64,000 nt of DNA. Source: Alviniconcha marisindica. Lineage: Eukaryota; Mollusca; Gastropoda; Provannidae. This document shows positions 1-42,539 of this stretch, piece by piece. The notes beneath the pieces are model-generated. The model ran no database searches, was not told where the DNA came from, and worked only from the letters and a program-made list of their open reading frames with translations. The position numbers were made by a program, and so were the translations under genes. Position 1 is the first letter of the stretch. Every line of letters begins with the position of its first letter. The stretch spans positions 1,398,001 through 1,462,000 of the forward strand of contig JABMCL010002254.1 in NCBI GenBank assembly GCA_018857735.1. Direction: 5' to 3'.

Positions 1-118
<118 letters not shown>

Positions 119-229
119 ATATAGAAACACGCACGCGCACATAAAAACACATAATACATATGCATAATCAAAATGTGAAACATACCTAAAGAAATGTCAT
201 CGAGGGTATTAAGTGATCAAGGGACCGCA

Positions 230-1078
230 GACGATCTCATTTTGAATCTCATTTTGAATGCCTTAGAGATAAAGATAGCAAGTGGTAAGGTCTGCCTTGT
301 ATCTGCTAGTAAAATTGCCATTTTAAACGCAGATGGACGGAGATAGAACTTTTCAAGCAAGTAGGTTTCCCTGTGCGTTTTATATTTTGGACATACAAAG
401 AAGAAATGACTTTCTGATTCGTCAGTGTCTTTACAAAATGGGCATGCATGATTTCCTTGATCTATGATCTATCTGTGTATCGCAGACGGTGGGCCATAAG
501 AGGAGATACTCCACGTAACTCTAACTCTAACTCTAACCACATTCCTTCGTAGAACAGCTTTCTTTATGACACAAATAATCGGCTAGGGAATGACTTTGTT
601 CGAATGAGTAGAAAGCAAGGCGATGCCTTGAAACCATACCACTAGGCCATTCGTGAAGAAAACAATGAATCAACCTCTGTCTAAATTCACGTATAAAGTT
701 ACTCGCATCACACACACCTTGGTTTTACAAAACAAACCCAAACCCGTATCGGTACTATGTAAAGCACACGTGTGACACCCAGTTATTCTTATTCTTAGCA
801 TGCAAAGCGTAAAACATTTTATATGCCTTTATAGGAAGGCGGTTCTCTGGCATTCTCAAAAGGGTTTTAAACCCAAAGTATCTAATGCATTTTACGTCAG
901 TTATTATATAAAGAGGGTATCTCCAACTTTCTCCATAAACCAGTGCACTAGATGTTCTTGTACTAACATTAAGCAATCGTTTAATTGCAAATAAATGCAC
1001 TCTTTCAATTGTGCAGTGGTCAGCCATAATACCCCAAACTTCAGCACTGTATATGTTAGCACGGGCTGAATCTGACAA
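230..1078 (-). pseudogene. degenerate non-LTR retrotransposon (LINE) ORF2 3' end
   Basis: Reading the - strand gives broken blocks of a LINE polyprotein C-terminus. The first block (1078-755) contains ANIYSAEVWGIMADHCTIER and ends at a TAG. The second (about 755-533) contains FIREFRQRL. The third (about 460-230) contains a Cys-Cys-His-Cys pattern, CPFCKD...ESHFFFVCPKY, typical of the C-terminal zinc-binding motif of these elements. At least two in-frame stops and a frame change separate the blocks, so it is dead. The assignment rests on recognising this common molluscan LINE tail. The reverse transcriptase core and 5' end are not visible here. Confidence 0.75.
516..539. repeat. short CTAACT hexamer repeat
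   Basis: Four imperfect copies of ctaact sit inside the LINE remnant, at the point where its reading frame breaks. They resemble telomere-variant hexamers but are too few to mean a telomeric origin. Confidence 0.5.
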
Positions 1079-1138
1079 TCAGACTTTAAGAATAATGAAG
1101 GTGACTGCTCGGCTAGAGTCCACGAAAGCTTCAGAATA

Positions 1139-1157
1139 CAGAGAGAGAGAGAGAGGA

Positions 1158-1230
<73 letters not shown>

Positions 1231-1345
1231 TGCGTGTGTGTGTGTGTGTGTGTCTGTGCGTGCGCGCGCTTTTGTTTGTGTGTATGTTTCTGTGTGTATG
1301 CGTGCGCTTCACGCGCATGTGTGTGTGTCTGTCGTGGTGGTTGTG
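1139..1345. repeat. (GA)n-(GT)n compound microsatellite
   Basis: A GA tract of about 90 bp passes directly into a TG-rich tract interrupted by c and a bases. Arg-Glu and Val-Cys open frames across it are artefacts of the dinucleotide repeat. Confidence 0.97.
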
Positions 1346-1382
1346 AATACTGTACATAGATACAAAATCAATATTAGACGTT

Positions 1383-1545
1383 GAGGTATGCATTTATTCT
1401 TATGTGGGATGGAGTAATGAAATCGCCATTGGTTACAAAAAAACTTAGACGTAGAGGTACGCATTTATTCTTACGTGGCATGAAGTAATGAAATCAGAAT
1501 TTATTCTTACGAGACATGGAGCAATGAAATCACCATTCGCCATGC
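1383..1545. repeat. three diverged copies of a ~60-70 bp unit
   Basis: The string catttattcttatgtgggat followed by gtaatgaaatc recurs at about 1390, 1460 and 1500 with substitutions and shortening. It is a small old tandem repeat with no coding signal. Confidence 0.7.
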
Positions 1546-3120
1546 CATCACTTCATGGCTGTTTCTGTACTGAATGTCGGTCAACAGATAATTGATGTTT
1601 GCCTCCCACACCTGTTCGCTTTTGTGCTCTTGTGAATAGTTTGCGTGTGGGTGGATATATATCAGCGTTTTTTTTCTTTTTGTTTTGGTGCCAGATAATA
1701 CATGTCTGGCCGAACACAAGAGAGAGGCTTTCCTCGCTTTTTCGCTGTCCTTGCGCGGTGTTTGACCTGTTAATTGTGTAATGGTGTGGAGTGGTAGAAG
1801 GACAGGACACAGGCAGCGGAGTCTGTCGAAATGGAGACCACAGCAGGCGGACGGCAGCAATCAGGCTTTATTCTACAGCAGCAGACAACTTTTCAGCACA
1901 CACAAAATCCTCACGCGCACGCATAGATAAGAGAACTGCGCGGGCCGCAAGGAACACACGCTATCGCTACAATGAAATCGGCCCTCTGGACCACAAAATG
2001 GCTGACAATTGTGTTTCCTTGGCCCGCACAAATACAGTTTCCTCTACAATAACTAAACTAATTAAAACATGAAAAAAATCAAATGAAAGCTACAATTACA
2101 ACCTTTTAAACCGTGTAAACAAAATGTACACACATGACTTATTTTATTTACAACAAGAGTGGGAAGCGTAGCTTGCACCTGTCTGTAAGCAGATTCGTAC
2201 AACTAAATCACAACTAACACAATGTACAAAATATAACTGTCAATAAAACTTACATCAGAATAAAGTGCACGCTTCCCACGGTTAAAATGGTACATAACAA
2301 TTACAATACAACGCTCTGTAAGAGAAGCAAAACACACTCAAAGACTAGCACTAAAACAATCGGTGCGAACTTTCGCCTGGGGCGCGTTATCTTAGTCGCA
2401 GCAGCGCTGATAGTGATATCAAGTAGTCTATGAATACAACTTAGCTTCTACAGTACACAATACTTAATAAGTTAATTTCAATCCAAAATAAACACTAAAC
2501 ATGAAGTCATCTAAGCAAAATACTATACGACAAAGCATTGATCGACACAGAATTACTTTAATCGAGTCAAAACAACGATTCACTACTATTCACTAGTACT
2601 AAACAGAGAACGCGCCATGCAGACGACGGCTATAAAAAGAATGGACCAGAGAGGCATCGGCTACTGATTAAGCTCGATCCTGCGTCTAAATAAGATCTAA
2701 ATAAACATTTTAAGATGCCAAATTATATTACACATGGCTTAGTGCATAAAAAGGACTAGGTAAACAAAGAGTAGGTAAACAAACAAGCGGTCAAAATATT
2801 AAGGGAGTAAACAGATTTGAAAATGGCGCGCACCAGCGGCTATCGCCGGTCGGCTGTGTGAAGGCCAGGTGGCGTTACGCAACACGCAGCGCTTCAAAAC
2901 AAAAGCGTCGTCTGCTCCGCAACGCAGCGCTTCAAAACAAAAGCGTCGTCTGCTCCGGTTCCCGGGTTACTAACAGTACAGTAATGAAATTGCGTGGATC
3001 TGATAACCGGGGCGGGATTACTGTAAAAACGTACAAAGAGCACTTGCTCACAATTGCAAATGGCAAAAAGACTTCAGCGGTTATCGTGTTACTGTGTAAT
3101 CTCCTGTCCTCCTTTCCTCC
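1546..3120. other. intergenic, mostly single-copy AT-rich DNA, no gene seen
   Basis: No spliced coding signal or conserved peptide is seen on either strand. At 2876-2956 a 38-bp segment containing cagcgcttcaaaacaaaagc is directly duplicated. The rest looks like decayed intergenic DNA. Confidence 0.6.
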
Positions 3121-3212
3121 TCTTCCTCGCTCTCTGTCTGTCTGTCTGTCTGTCTGTGTCTTTCTCTGTCTGTCTGTCTGTCTGTCTGTCTCTGTCTCTG
3201 TCTCTCTCTCTG

Positions 3213-3262
<50 letters not shown>

Positions 3263-3443
3263 CTCTCTGTGTGTGTCTCTCTCTCCGTGTCAGTCTCTCT
3301 CTGTGTCTCTGTCTCTGCCCCTCTCTCTCTCTCTCCCTCTCTCTCTTTCTCCCCCCCCCCCCCACTCTGTCTGTCTGTCTGTCTCTCTCTGTGTCTGTCT
3401 GTCACTCTCTCTCTCTCTCTCCCCCCCCCTCTCTCTTTGTGTC

Positions 3444-3480
<37 letters not shown>

Positions 3481-3495
3481 GTGTGTGTGTCTGTC
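3120..3495. repeat. CT / CTGT simple-sequence tract with C runs
   Basis: About 375 bp of mixed tctg and tctc repeats with two runs of C (about 3351-3363 and 3420-3428). The + strand is almost pure pyrimidine. Long Ser-Leu-Val-Cys frames here are repeat artefacts. Confidence 0.95.
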
Positions 3496-3499
3496 TCTG

Positions 3500-4130
3500 G
3501 TGCTCCTACCGCGTCCTCTCACCACAAATCGGTGACCGCTGCCTGTCCCCCCGAGCTGTCTTTGACACACACGGCTGTGCGGTTTGTCCCACAGTCCCAC
3601 GAGGGCCCTCGTCTCGTCCTCTCAACACAAATCGGTGACCGCTGCCCGTCGTCTCCAGTTGATGGATGGCTGTGGTGTCGTTGCTGCAGCGAGTAGCACC
3701 GCCATCAGACTCCCGTGCCGTAGTTCGCATCCTCCGAGACGCAAAGCCACTTGTAATGTTTGCCTTGGCTGCCAGTCTGTCCGCTGGGTTATTTCCCTTG
3801 TCGCCAGCGCGCCCGGCAAGAAGCACGGACAATATGAAGGGGGGGTTAAAAACAGGCCTTCCTTCCTTCTTTTCCAAGCACAACAAAACAAAGGGAAACA
3901 GAGGCCTTGTTCCCTGACAAAATAAAGGGAAGAAAGAGGCCGTATTGTATTCCCTTACAAAATAAAGGGGAAACAAAAGCCTTATTCCTTGACAAAATAA
4001 CGGGGAAAAGGGCCTTCTTCTTTTCTTTTCCCAGCACTGACAAAGTGAAAGGGGGAAAAAAGGAAGTCTTCCATTCTTTCCCCCCTTCTTATGTGGTTCC
4101 ATTATAGAAAAGAACCAGAATTTTTTAAAG
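3500..4130. repeat. two small duplications and a ~40-bp purine-rich array
   Basis: The string acaaatcggtgaccgctgcc occurs at about 3521 and 3629. From about 3880 to 4060 four degenerate copies of a unit around acaaaataaagggaaacaaa and ggccttattcc follow. There is no coding signal. Confidence 0.65.
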
Positions 4131-4219
4131 CCGGATCTGGGTCCAGTGTTGCTGTCAAGAAGCTGCAGCTGCCGCCTGTCTGTCTGGGAGCACTGAGAGC
4201 AGGTGATGCTGATGACGCT

Positions 4220-4812
4220 GCTGCAGTCCCAGGGTTGGTGGACGTGACCAAGACGTGACAAAGTCCCAGGGTTGGTGGACGTGACAAAGACGTGACAAAG
4301 TCCCAGGGTTGATGGGGGTGACAAAGACGTGACAAAGTCACAGGGTTGGTGGACGTGACAAAGACGTGACAAAGTCCCAGGGTTGGTGGACGTGACAAAG
4401 ACGTGACAAAGTCCCAGGGCTGGTGGACGTGACAAAGTCCCAGGGTTGGTGGACGTGACAAAAACGTTGCAGTCCCAGGGTTGGTGGACGTGACAAACAC
4501 GTGACAAAGTCCGAGGGTTAGTGGACGTGACAGAGACGTGACAAAGTCCCAGGGTTGGTGGACGTGACAAAGACGTGACAAAGTCCCAGGGTTGGTGGAC
4601 GTGACAAAGACGTGACAAAGTCCCAGGGTTGGTGGACGTGACAAAGTCCCAGGGTTGGTGGACGTGAAAAAGACGTTGCAGTCCCAGGGTTGGTGGACGT
4701 GACAAAGACGTGACAAAGTCCGAGAGTTGGTGGACGTGACAAACTGACGTGACAAAGTCCGAGGGTTGGTGGAGGTAACAAAGACACTGTAGTCCGAGGG
4801 TTGGTGGACGCT
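4220..4812. repeat. minisatellite, ~37-bp unit, about 15 copies
   Basis: The unit is gggttggtggacgtgacaaa followed by gacgtgacaaagtccca, with shortened copies lacking the second half. Every unit carries GACGTGAC twice. The long His-Gln-Pro-Trp frames on the - strand are only a reading of the repeat. Confidence 0.95.
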
Positions 4813-5093
4813 AGGCTTTCTTGACGGCAACGGGCAGCTTACTCTTGGTCTCTTTCTGTCAGCTCTACGCTGACATTGCTTTCCACGGCTCTTATTCCGG
4901 ACTTCTGTCGCTGCGGATGCGTATGCAGATTCCGCAGACTTGGTACGCATAGAAAGACGTGTGGGTCCCTCATTCCATAAGGGCGGATGTCCTTTGATAT
5001 ATTATAGATGCGGACAGGGTGTTTTCCATCGTGCCAAGTAGCGAGGCTTTCCGCCCACTCCCACACCCACCGCCAGAAGAGGAGAGCAGGCTT
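4813..5093. other. no gene seen
   Basis: Single-copy-like sequence between two arrays. I see no exon or RNA signal. Confidence 0.5.
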
Positions 5094-5147
5094 GCTGGGG
5101 GTCGGGGTGGCGGTGGTTGGGGGTAGGGGGTGGGGGTGGGGGATTAA
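5094..5147 (+). other. G-quadruplex-prone G-rich stretch
   Basis: At least six runs of four or five G separated by one to four bases (gggtaggggg, tgggggtggg) give a textbook G4-forming pattern on the + strand. Confidence 0.6.
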
Positions 5148-5307
5148 AACCGGAATGGAGACAAGCAGGCTGGAAAAGGGGATTGTGTGTCCGATCAGGA
5201 AGCGACTTAGGAGGGTTTGTGCAGCAGCTGCCTGTCTCCTGTGTTTGCTGTAATCTGGACTGGAGCCGTGTTCTTTGGAAAGCCTTTTTACCCCGGGCCC
5301 CACCCCC

Positions 5308-5525
<218 letters not shown>

Positions 5526-5689
5526 GCGTTAAGAGAAGGAGACAGGCAGATAGATAGCCATACGCGGAGACGAGAGACTTAGAGAAAAAGAGAACTGCGT
5601 TTTTTGGAGTTGGCCAAATAACGGCAGCTTTATTTTTAAATCTGGAAGTATAGCCACATACTGGAAAAATACAACAGTGTGTGTGAGTG

Positions 5690-5815
5690 CTGAATACCCA
5701 GTTGGTGCTGTTTCGTACATGTTTCGCTATCATGTTGATGCTGTTTCGAACGTGTTTCGCTATCATGTTGATGCTGTTTCGTACGTGTTTCACGATCATG
5801 TTGATGCTACTGTAA
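5690..5815. repeat. 33-bp repeat, about 3.5 copies
   Basis: The string catgttgatgctgtttcg followed by tacgtgtttcgctat recurs three times with few changes. Confidence 0.85.
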
Positions 5816-6187
5816 TTGATGCATGTCGTTAATGTAGTCGAGTTTAACGCAAATGATGATACCTCTCGAGAATAGTTAAGTGTTTTTCCTACTCGCTCTC
5901 TCTCTCTCCCCCCCTGTCATTATCCCCCCCCCCTTCCCTCGCCAGTCAGTCTGCACAAACCGTCCACTTTGGGAACAGGGTCATTTTGACTAGAGGTTAA
6001 GCTAGCACTGTACTCGCTCCACCCAGAGATCGATGCTGAAGGAAAGGTTATACGGGTGGGCGAAACGTGAAGAAAAATCGGTAACGAGCAAGCAGGCTTT
6101 GCACGGGTAAATGCCCAGCTTTGCACTCCATGCCTGTCCAATGGTCTCCATCTTAAGGCGGAAGCTGACTGGCGGAGTGGGGTGGTG

Positions 6188-6189
<2 letters not shown>

Positions 6190-6239
<50 letters not shown>
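6190..6239. repeat. poly(G) run of about 50
   Basis: An unbroken G homopolymer. Its exact length is not reliable in any sequencing technology, so part of it may be an assembly artefact. Confidence 0.9.
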
Positions 6240-6240
<1 letters not shown>

Positions 6241-6363
6241 CCAGGTACACGCAGGTGTACGTAGCATAGTGAGACCTGAGCCCGTGGTGTATACCAGAAA
6301 TGCAGACATTTCTAAATAAAAGGCTGTGCCAAGAACCCACAGCTACCAGTTGTTCCTCGATGG

Positions 6364-7500
6364 TGTCTGTCCTGTCCACGTGAACTCACACCACATTGGT
6401 GTCTGTCCTGTCCGCGTGAACTCACACCACATTGGTGTCTGTCCTGTCCACGTGAACTCACACCACATTGGTGTCTGACCTGTTTACGTCAGCTCACACC
6501 ACATTGGTGTCTGTCCTGTCCACGTGAACGCACACCACATTGGTGTCTGACCAGTCCGCGTGAACGCACACCACATTGGTGTCTGTCCTGTCCGCGTGAA
6601 CGCACACCACATTGGTGTCTGTCCTGTCCGCGTGAACGCACACCACATTGGTGTCTGTCCTGTCCACGTGAACTCACACCACATTGGTGTCTGTCCTGTC
6701 CACGTGAACTCACGCCACATTGGTGTCTGTCCTGTCCACGTGAACTCACGCCACATTGGTGTCTGTCCTGTCCACGTGAACTCACACCACATTGGTGTCT
6801 GTCCTGTCCACGTGAACTCAGACCACATTGGTGTCTTAGACGTCCTGTCCACGTGAACTCAGGCCACATTGGTGTCTGTCCTGTTTACGTCAGTTCACAC
6901 AACATTGGTGTCTGTCCTGTCCACGTGAACTCACACCACATTTGTGTCTGTCCTGTCCACGGGAACTCACACCACATTGGTGTCTGTCCTGTCCACGTGA
7001 ACTCACACCACATTGGTGTCTGTCCTGTCCACGTGAACTCACACCACATTGTGTCTGTCCTGTCCACGGGAACTCAGACCACATTGGTGTCTGTCCTGTC
7101 CACGTGAACTCACACCACATTTGTGTCTGTCCTGTCCACGGGAACTCACACCACATTGGTGTCTGTCCTGTCCACGTGAACTCACACCACATTGGTGTCT
7201 GTCCTGTCCACGTGAACTCACACCACATTTGTGTCTGTCCTGTCCACGGGAACTCAGACCACATTGGTGTCTGTCCTGTCCACGTGAACTCACACCACAT
7301 TGGTGTCTGTCCTGTCCACGTGAACTCACACCACATTGGTGTCTGTCCTGTCCACGTCAACACAACCCACCTTGTCTGTCCTGTGTGTCCATGTGAACGC
7401 ACACCTACTGTGATGTCTGTTCTGTCCAAGTGAACGATGATATCTGTTCTGTCCACGTGAACTCACACCCACAGTGGTGTCTGTCCTGTCCATGTGAACT
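6364..7500. repeat. minisatellite, 36-bp unit, about 28-30 copies
   Basis: The unit is gtgtctgtcctgtccacgtg followed by aactcacaccacattg. Each copy carries CACGTG, an E-box hexamer, or its variants CACGGG and CGCGTG. Because 36 is divisible by three, all frames stay open and produce false 12-residue repeat proteins on both strands. Copies decay toward the right end. Confidence 0.97.
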
Positions 7501-7504
7501 CGCA

Positions 7505-7738
7505 TCCTCACTGATAATGTCTGTTCTGTCTATAATGGTCACCGGATGTTGTCTTTCTTGTCCATAATAACGACGTAACGCTGTCTGTCCTGTCGATAAT
7601 GCTGATGTGATGCTGTCTGTTCATACTGATGACGTGACGCTGTCTGTCCATGCTGATGACGTGACGCTGTCTGTCTATGCTGATGACGTGACGCTGTCTG
7701 TCCATGCTGATGACGTTGTGCTGTCTGTCCCGCTGCAG
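7505..7738 (+). repeat. 27-bp intronic minisatellite abutting a splice acceptor
   Basis: The unit gctgatgacgtgacgctgtc tgtccat repeats about six times. The last copy is modified to gctgatgacgttgtgctgtc, then a pyrimidine stretch and CAG, which is the acceptor of the exon at 7739. The unit contains CTGATGAC, which fits a branch-point consensus, so each copy is acceptor-like. Confidence 0.85.
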
Positions 7739-38898
<31,160 letters not shown>

Positions 38899-38954
38899 TC
38901 CACGCCTGCAGCCCCGTGATCAGCCTCCTTGTCTGCTTGTTCATCGCCAGCGCC

Positions 38955-39625
38955 GGTCTGCAGGGGGCAGCTCCTCTCTCCAGCCCACTGACATCAGGGG
39001 GCAGCTCCTCTCTCCAGCCCACTGACATCAGTCTGCAGGGGGCAGCTCCTCTCTCCAGCCCACTGACATCAGTCTGCATGGGGCAGCTCCTCTCTCCAGC
39101 CCACTGACATCAGTCTGCAGGGGGCAGCTGCTCTCTCCAGCCCACTGACATCAGTCTACAGAGGGCAGCTCCTCTCTCCAGCCCACTGACATCAGGGGGC
39201 AGCTCCTCTCTCCAGCCCACTGACATCAGGGGGCAGCACCTCTCTCCAGCCCACTGACATCAGGGGGCAGCACCTCTCTCCAGCCCACTGACATCAGTCT
39301 GCAGGGGGCAGCTCCTCTCTCCAGCCCACTGACATCCTCTCAGGGGGCAGCTCCTCTCTCCAGCCCACTGACATCAGTCTGCAGGGGCAGCACCTCTCTC
39401 CAGCCCCTGACATCAGTCTGCAGGGGGCAGCACCTCTCTCCAGCCCACTGACATCAGTCTGCAGGGGGCAGCACCTCTCTCCAGCCCCCTGACATCAGTC
39501 TGCAGGGGGCAGCACCTCTCTCCAGCCCCCTGACATCAGTCTGCAGGGGGCAGCACCTCTCTCCAGCCCACTGACATCAGTCTGCAGGGGGCAGCACCTC
39601 TCCCCAGCCCACTGGCACCGGTCAA
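38955..39625. repeat. 42-bp minisatellite in the 3' UTR
   Basis: About 16 copies of gggggcagctcctctctcca, gcccactgacatcagtctgc, ag. Some copies lack tctgcag. It starts about 55 bp after the stop codon, so it is transcribed if the mRNA continues. Each full unit contains CTGAC and CTGCAG, again acceptor-like. Confidence 0.93.
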
Positions 39626-40008
39626 AACGGACCTTAGTTGACGTTGCTGAGACACCCCATGACGAAGCTGAACCAGAGGGAGGGAGGGTTCACTGCTGAG
39701 GGAACGATTCGGCAGCTTCCTCGTGAGAAGCAGAGGACTTCCAGGGGGCAGAGAAGGCTGAGGGTTCGGACTGCAGAGCTTCGTACAACAACGACTTTTT
39801 TTCTCTCCTTGCTCAAACCCATTACTCCCTAGAACAGCTTTAGGTACAAGGCCTAGAGCTTTATGTGTATGTATATTTGACTTAGTCCTTTGCCCACACT
39901 GAACACCGGAGCACAACCAGCGGGGACGGTTTGAACAGAAAATCACCACTGTTTTTGGGTCACCAAGGAGACCGAGACTGTGTTGTGTGATCCTCAGCAG
40001 ACTGGAGG
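39626..40008 (+). other. probable 3' UTR or flank, no other feature
   Basis: Single-copy DNA downstream of the stop codon, with no coding signal. Confidence 0.4.
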
Positions 40009-40009
40009 A

Positions 40010-40107
40010 CAGATGGTGTCACTGGCTCGTTGGTGGATGTGGCTGTCAGTGTCTGGATAATGGATGGTGTCACTGACTGGATGATGGATGTTGTCGCTGA
40101 CTGGATG
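40010..40107. repeat. left half of a ~27-bp array interrupted by a SINE
   Basis: ggatggtgtcactgactgga tgat-type units, continuing at 40585-40680. Confidence 0.75.
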
Positions 40108-40583
40108 ATTGATTGATTGATTGATTGATGATCGCTTATATAGCGTTATTCTCCGCTCTCTTGAGCAGACTCACTGCGTTCGCATATGAGTGACTAGCTT
40201 TTTATAGCGCGTTTTTTTTTTAAAGATCCACCGAAGTGGTGTACTTAAGCGATGGCATGGCTGGTGCCACATGAAACTGCTGCCGTCTCGGCGCAAGTTC
40301 TGTGTACACTATACAGCCATGCATTATGTCACTTCGTGCAAAGCCACATACGTCAGGTGTATGCGTGTTCAGCTGTAACTTGCCACCTGCACTTTCGGTA
40401 GAATGACCAGAATCTTTTATGTGTTACTGCGGTAACACGGGGGTGGAACGGATACCGAAATAAGAGTCGGCACAGAAAGTTGACCCTGGAGAAGAAAATC
40501 TCCCGCCGCTCCTGCAGGGATTCGAACTCGCAACCTTTCAATCACGAGTCTGGCGCTCTAGCCACTGAGCTATCCCCACTCCC
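40108..40583 (-). mobile_element. tRNA-derived SINE, copy B
   Basis: The - strand head (40583-40500) reads gggagtggggatagctcagt and gttgcgagttcgaatccctg, A- and B-box-like. It is followed by a body sharing gtcaactttc and gtgtgcgat-region sequence with copy A. The 3' end is aacgctatataagcgatcat followed by an atca tetramer tail (five units). It sits inside a minisatellite, which marks it as an insertion. Confidence 0.8.
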
Positions 40584-40584
40584 T

Positions 40585-40680
40585 GATGATGGATGGTGTC
40601 AAAGAGTAGATGATGGATGGTGTCAGTGACTGGATAATGGATGGTGTCAATGACTGGATGGTGGATGGTGTCAGAGAGCG
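40585..40680. repeat. right half of the SINE-interrupted array
   Basis: gatgatggatggtgtcaaag and gatggtgtcagtgactggat units; same family as 40010-40107. Confidence 0.75.
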
Positions 40681-41654
40681 ATGACAGCCAAGGTGATTCA
40701 GTTCAAACTGTGCACCCAGCAGTTAAAGAGCATGCCGCCTCCCAAGGCAGCACTGTAGTCACCGTTGTTCCTTTCCATGATGGTGTGGGGCTTAATGTCC
40801 TCGGATGTTGGGCTGACATATTAGGGACATTGTTCCTCTCCCTGTCAGCTGGCGACTTGTACACCAGTGACTCAGTCCTGTCTGTGTGCACATCCAAACT
40901 CAGGCTGGGAAGACGTGAAGCAGGCTGCGAACATTCTTCAGCCTGATGCTGCACGCTTTTTCCTAGGCTTTAAGGAATAGACACTGCGCTGGACCAATGG
41001 CACTGTGCAATATTTGAGTTGAAAACTACAGCAGACTAAATGGAGGGAGATTTAAATGTCTGTATATATCAACTTCTCACAGTTCTCGTCATGCTTTCTA
41101 TGAAGACTTCCAGGTCATGAAGTCTGGTGGATGTCCCAACAGTTCACACAACCTTTTACTTCACCATGTATGTATTCACAGTCAGCTGACACTTCACTTC
41201 TTTCTTCTTCTTCTTTGTTTGCGCTCTTTTGTTGTTGTTTTAATAAACATTTGCCAAGAGAAAACTGACCAAAGATGACAAAAAATGAGAGAAGCATGAT
41301 AGAAAAGTGACGATTCAAAACTGGAAGCAGCATTAGTATGTCGAGACATGCACCCCTGAATGAATAGTATTCTAAATCTGTTTTTAATGTTTGAGAGGAA
41401 GGAAGGATGGTGCTTAACAAAACACGCCTCACTGATGTGTATTACATATTCATGAAACTAACACTGTACCGTAGAGAGAGTGCACTGGCTATTTCTAACT
41501 GGACACACATCATTTACAGAACTGCGATACAGAAAATGGTTTGTGTAAGATGACCAGTGCTTGGACATGGTGATTTGTAGATGCAAAGGAGGACAGCCGT
41601 GTCCTGTTTGGTACACTGAGATGTTCAGCTGGCCGTCAGGATGCTATAGTCGTC
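40681..41654. other. 3' flank, no gene seen
   Basis: Mostly single-copy, AT-rich DNA. It contains the AATAAA at 41242. Confidence 0.5.
41242..41247 (+). terminator. candidate polyadenylation signal for the SYT14/16-like gene
   Basis: The first AATAAA I find on the + strand after the stop codon. It would give a 3' UTR of about 2.3 kb. Later AATAAA copies (about 45427, 46825) are alternatives. Confidence 0.3.
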
Positions 41655-41659
41655 CTGAT

Positions 41660-42170
41660 GATCTACACATCCACATGGCCCACTTTCAGAGCCAGGATCT
41701 ACACATCCACATGGCCCACTTTCAGAGCCAGGATCTACACATCCACATGGCCCACTTTCAGAGCCAGGATCTACACATCCACATGGCCCACTTTCAGAGC
41801 CAGGATCTACACATCCACATGGCCCACTTTCAGAGCCAGGATCTACACATCCACATGGCCCACTTTCAGAGCCAGGATCTACACATCCACATGGCCCACT
41901 TTCAGAGCCAGGATCTACACATCCACATGGCCCACTTTCAGAGCCAGGATCTACACATCCACATGGCCCACTTTCAGAGCCAGGATCTACACATCCACAT
42001 GGCCCACTTTCAGAGCCAGGATCTACACATCCACATGGCCCACTTTCAAAGCCAGGATCTACACATCCACATGGCCCACTTTCAAAGCCAGGATCTACAC
42101 ATCCACATGGCCCACTTTCAGAGCCAGGATCTACACATCGTCTTGGCCGAGTTTCAGAGCCTGGATCACT
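41660..42170. repeat. minisatellite, 36-bp unit, about 14 near-identical copies
   Basis: ccacatggcccactttcaga followed by gccaggatctacacat. There is almost no divergence except two copies with caaagcc and a decayed last copy, so the expansion is recent. The 203-codon frame of 12-residue repeats (QSQDLHIHMAHF) is open only because 36 is a multiple of three. Confidence 0.97.
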
Positions 42171-42539
42171 GATTTAGTCTTGAGTTTGATAGCACAAGAA
42201 AATCGCAGACAAAACTCCAGTTAGTCATGTCTGCCATACGCTATAGCTTGTTAACAGGTCCATATTGCTGATTACCATCTCTGGAGCCAGTTCAACAAAC
42301 AACGCCTAGCATACATCTTTATGGGTCGCATGATTGGCAAACAGCAAAAACTTAGCGTTGGCACATGAATTTCGTTTTTGGCTCTTACAGGCACTCTTTG
42401 TTCACTTGAGAGGAACAGGCCGAAGCTGTTTTTGTTCTCGGGTACGGGGATTTGTAGTTCACTCCAGTGCCAGTGAAAATCAGCACTGCAAGTGGGAATG
42501 ACAGACATTGTAGCCCCCTCCTTTTCTTCCAGCTAACAA
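42171..42539. other. no feature seen
   Basis: Single-copy DNA between arrays. Confidence 0.5.

Noticed and set aside
516..539. Interstitial telomere sequence
   Set aside because: Only four imperfect CTAACT hexamers, not TTAGGG.
3506..4705. 399-codon frame on the - strand rich in His-Gln-Pro
   Set aside because: It runs through the ~37-bp array and unrelated flanks with no domain.
6364..7500. Array of regular repeats resembling a CRISPR locus
   Set aside because: Units are contiguous and the whole 36 bp repeats, with no unique spacers and no cas genes; the window is animal DNA. The same holds for the other arrays.
41561..42172. 203-codon frame of 12-residue repeats on the + strand
   Set aside because: The 36-bp unit is divisible by three, so two frames stay open; there are no splice signals or conserved flanks.
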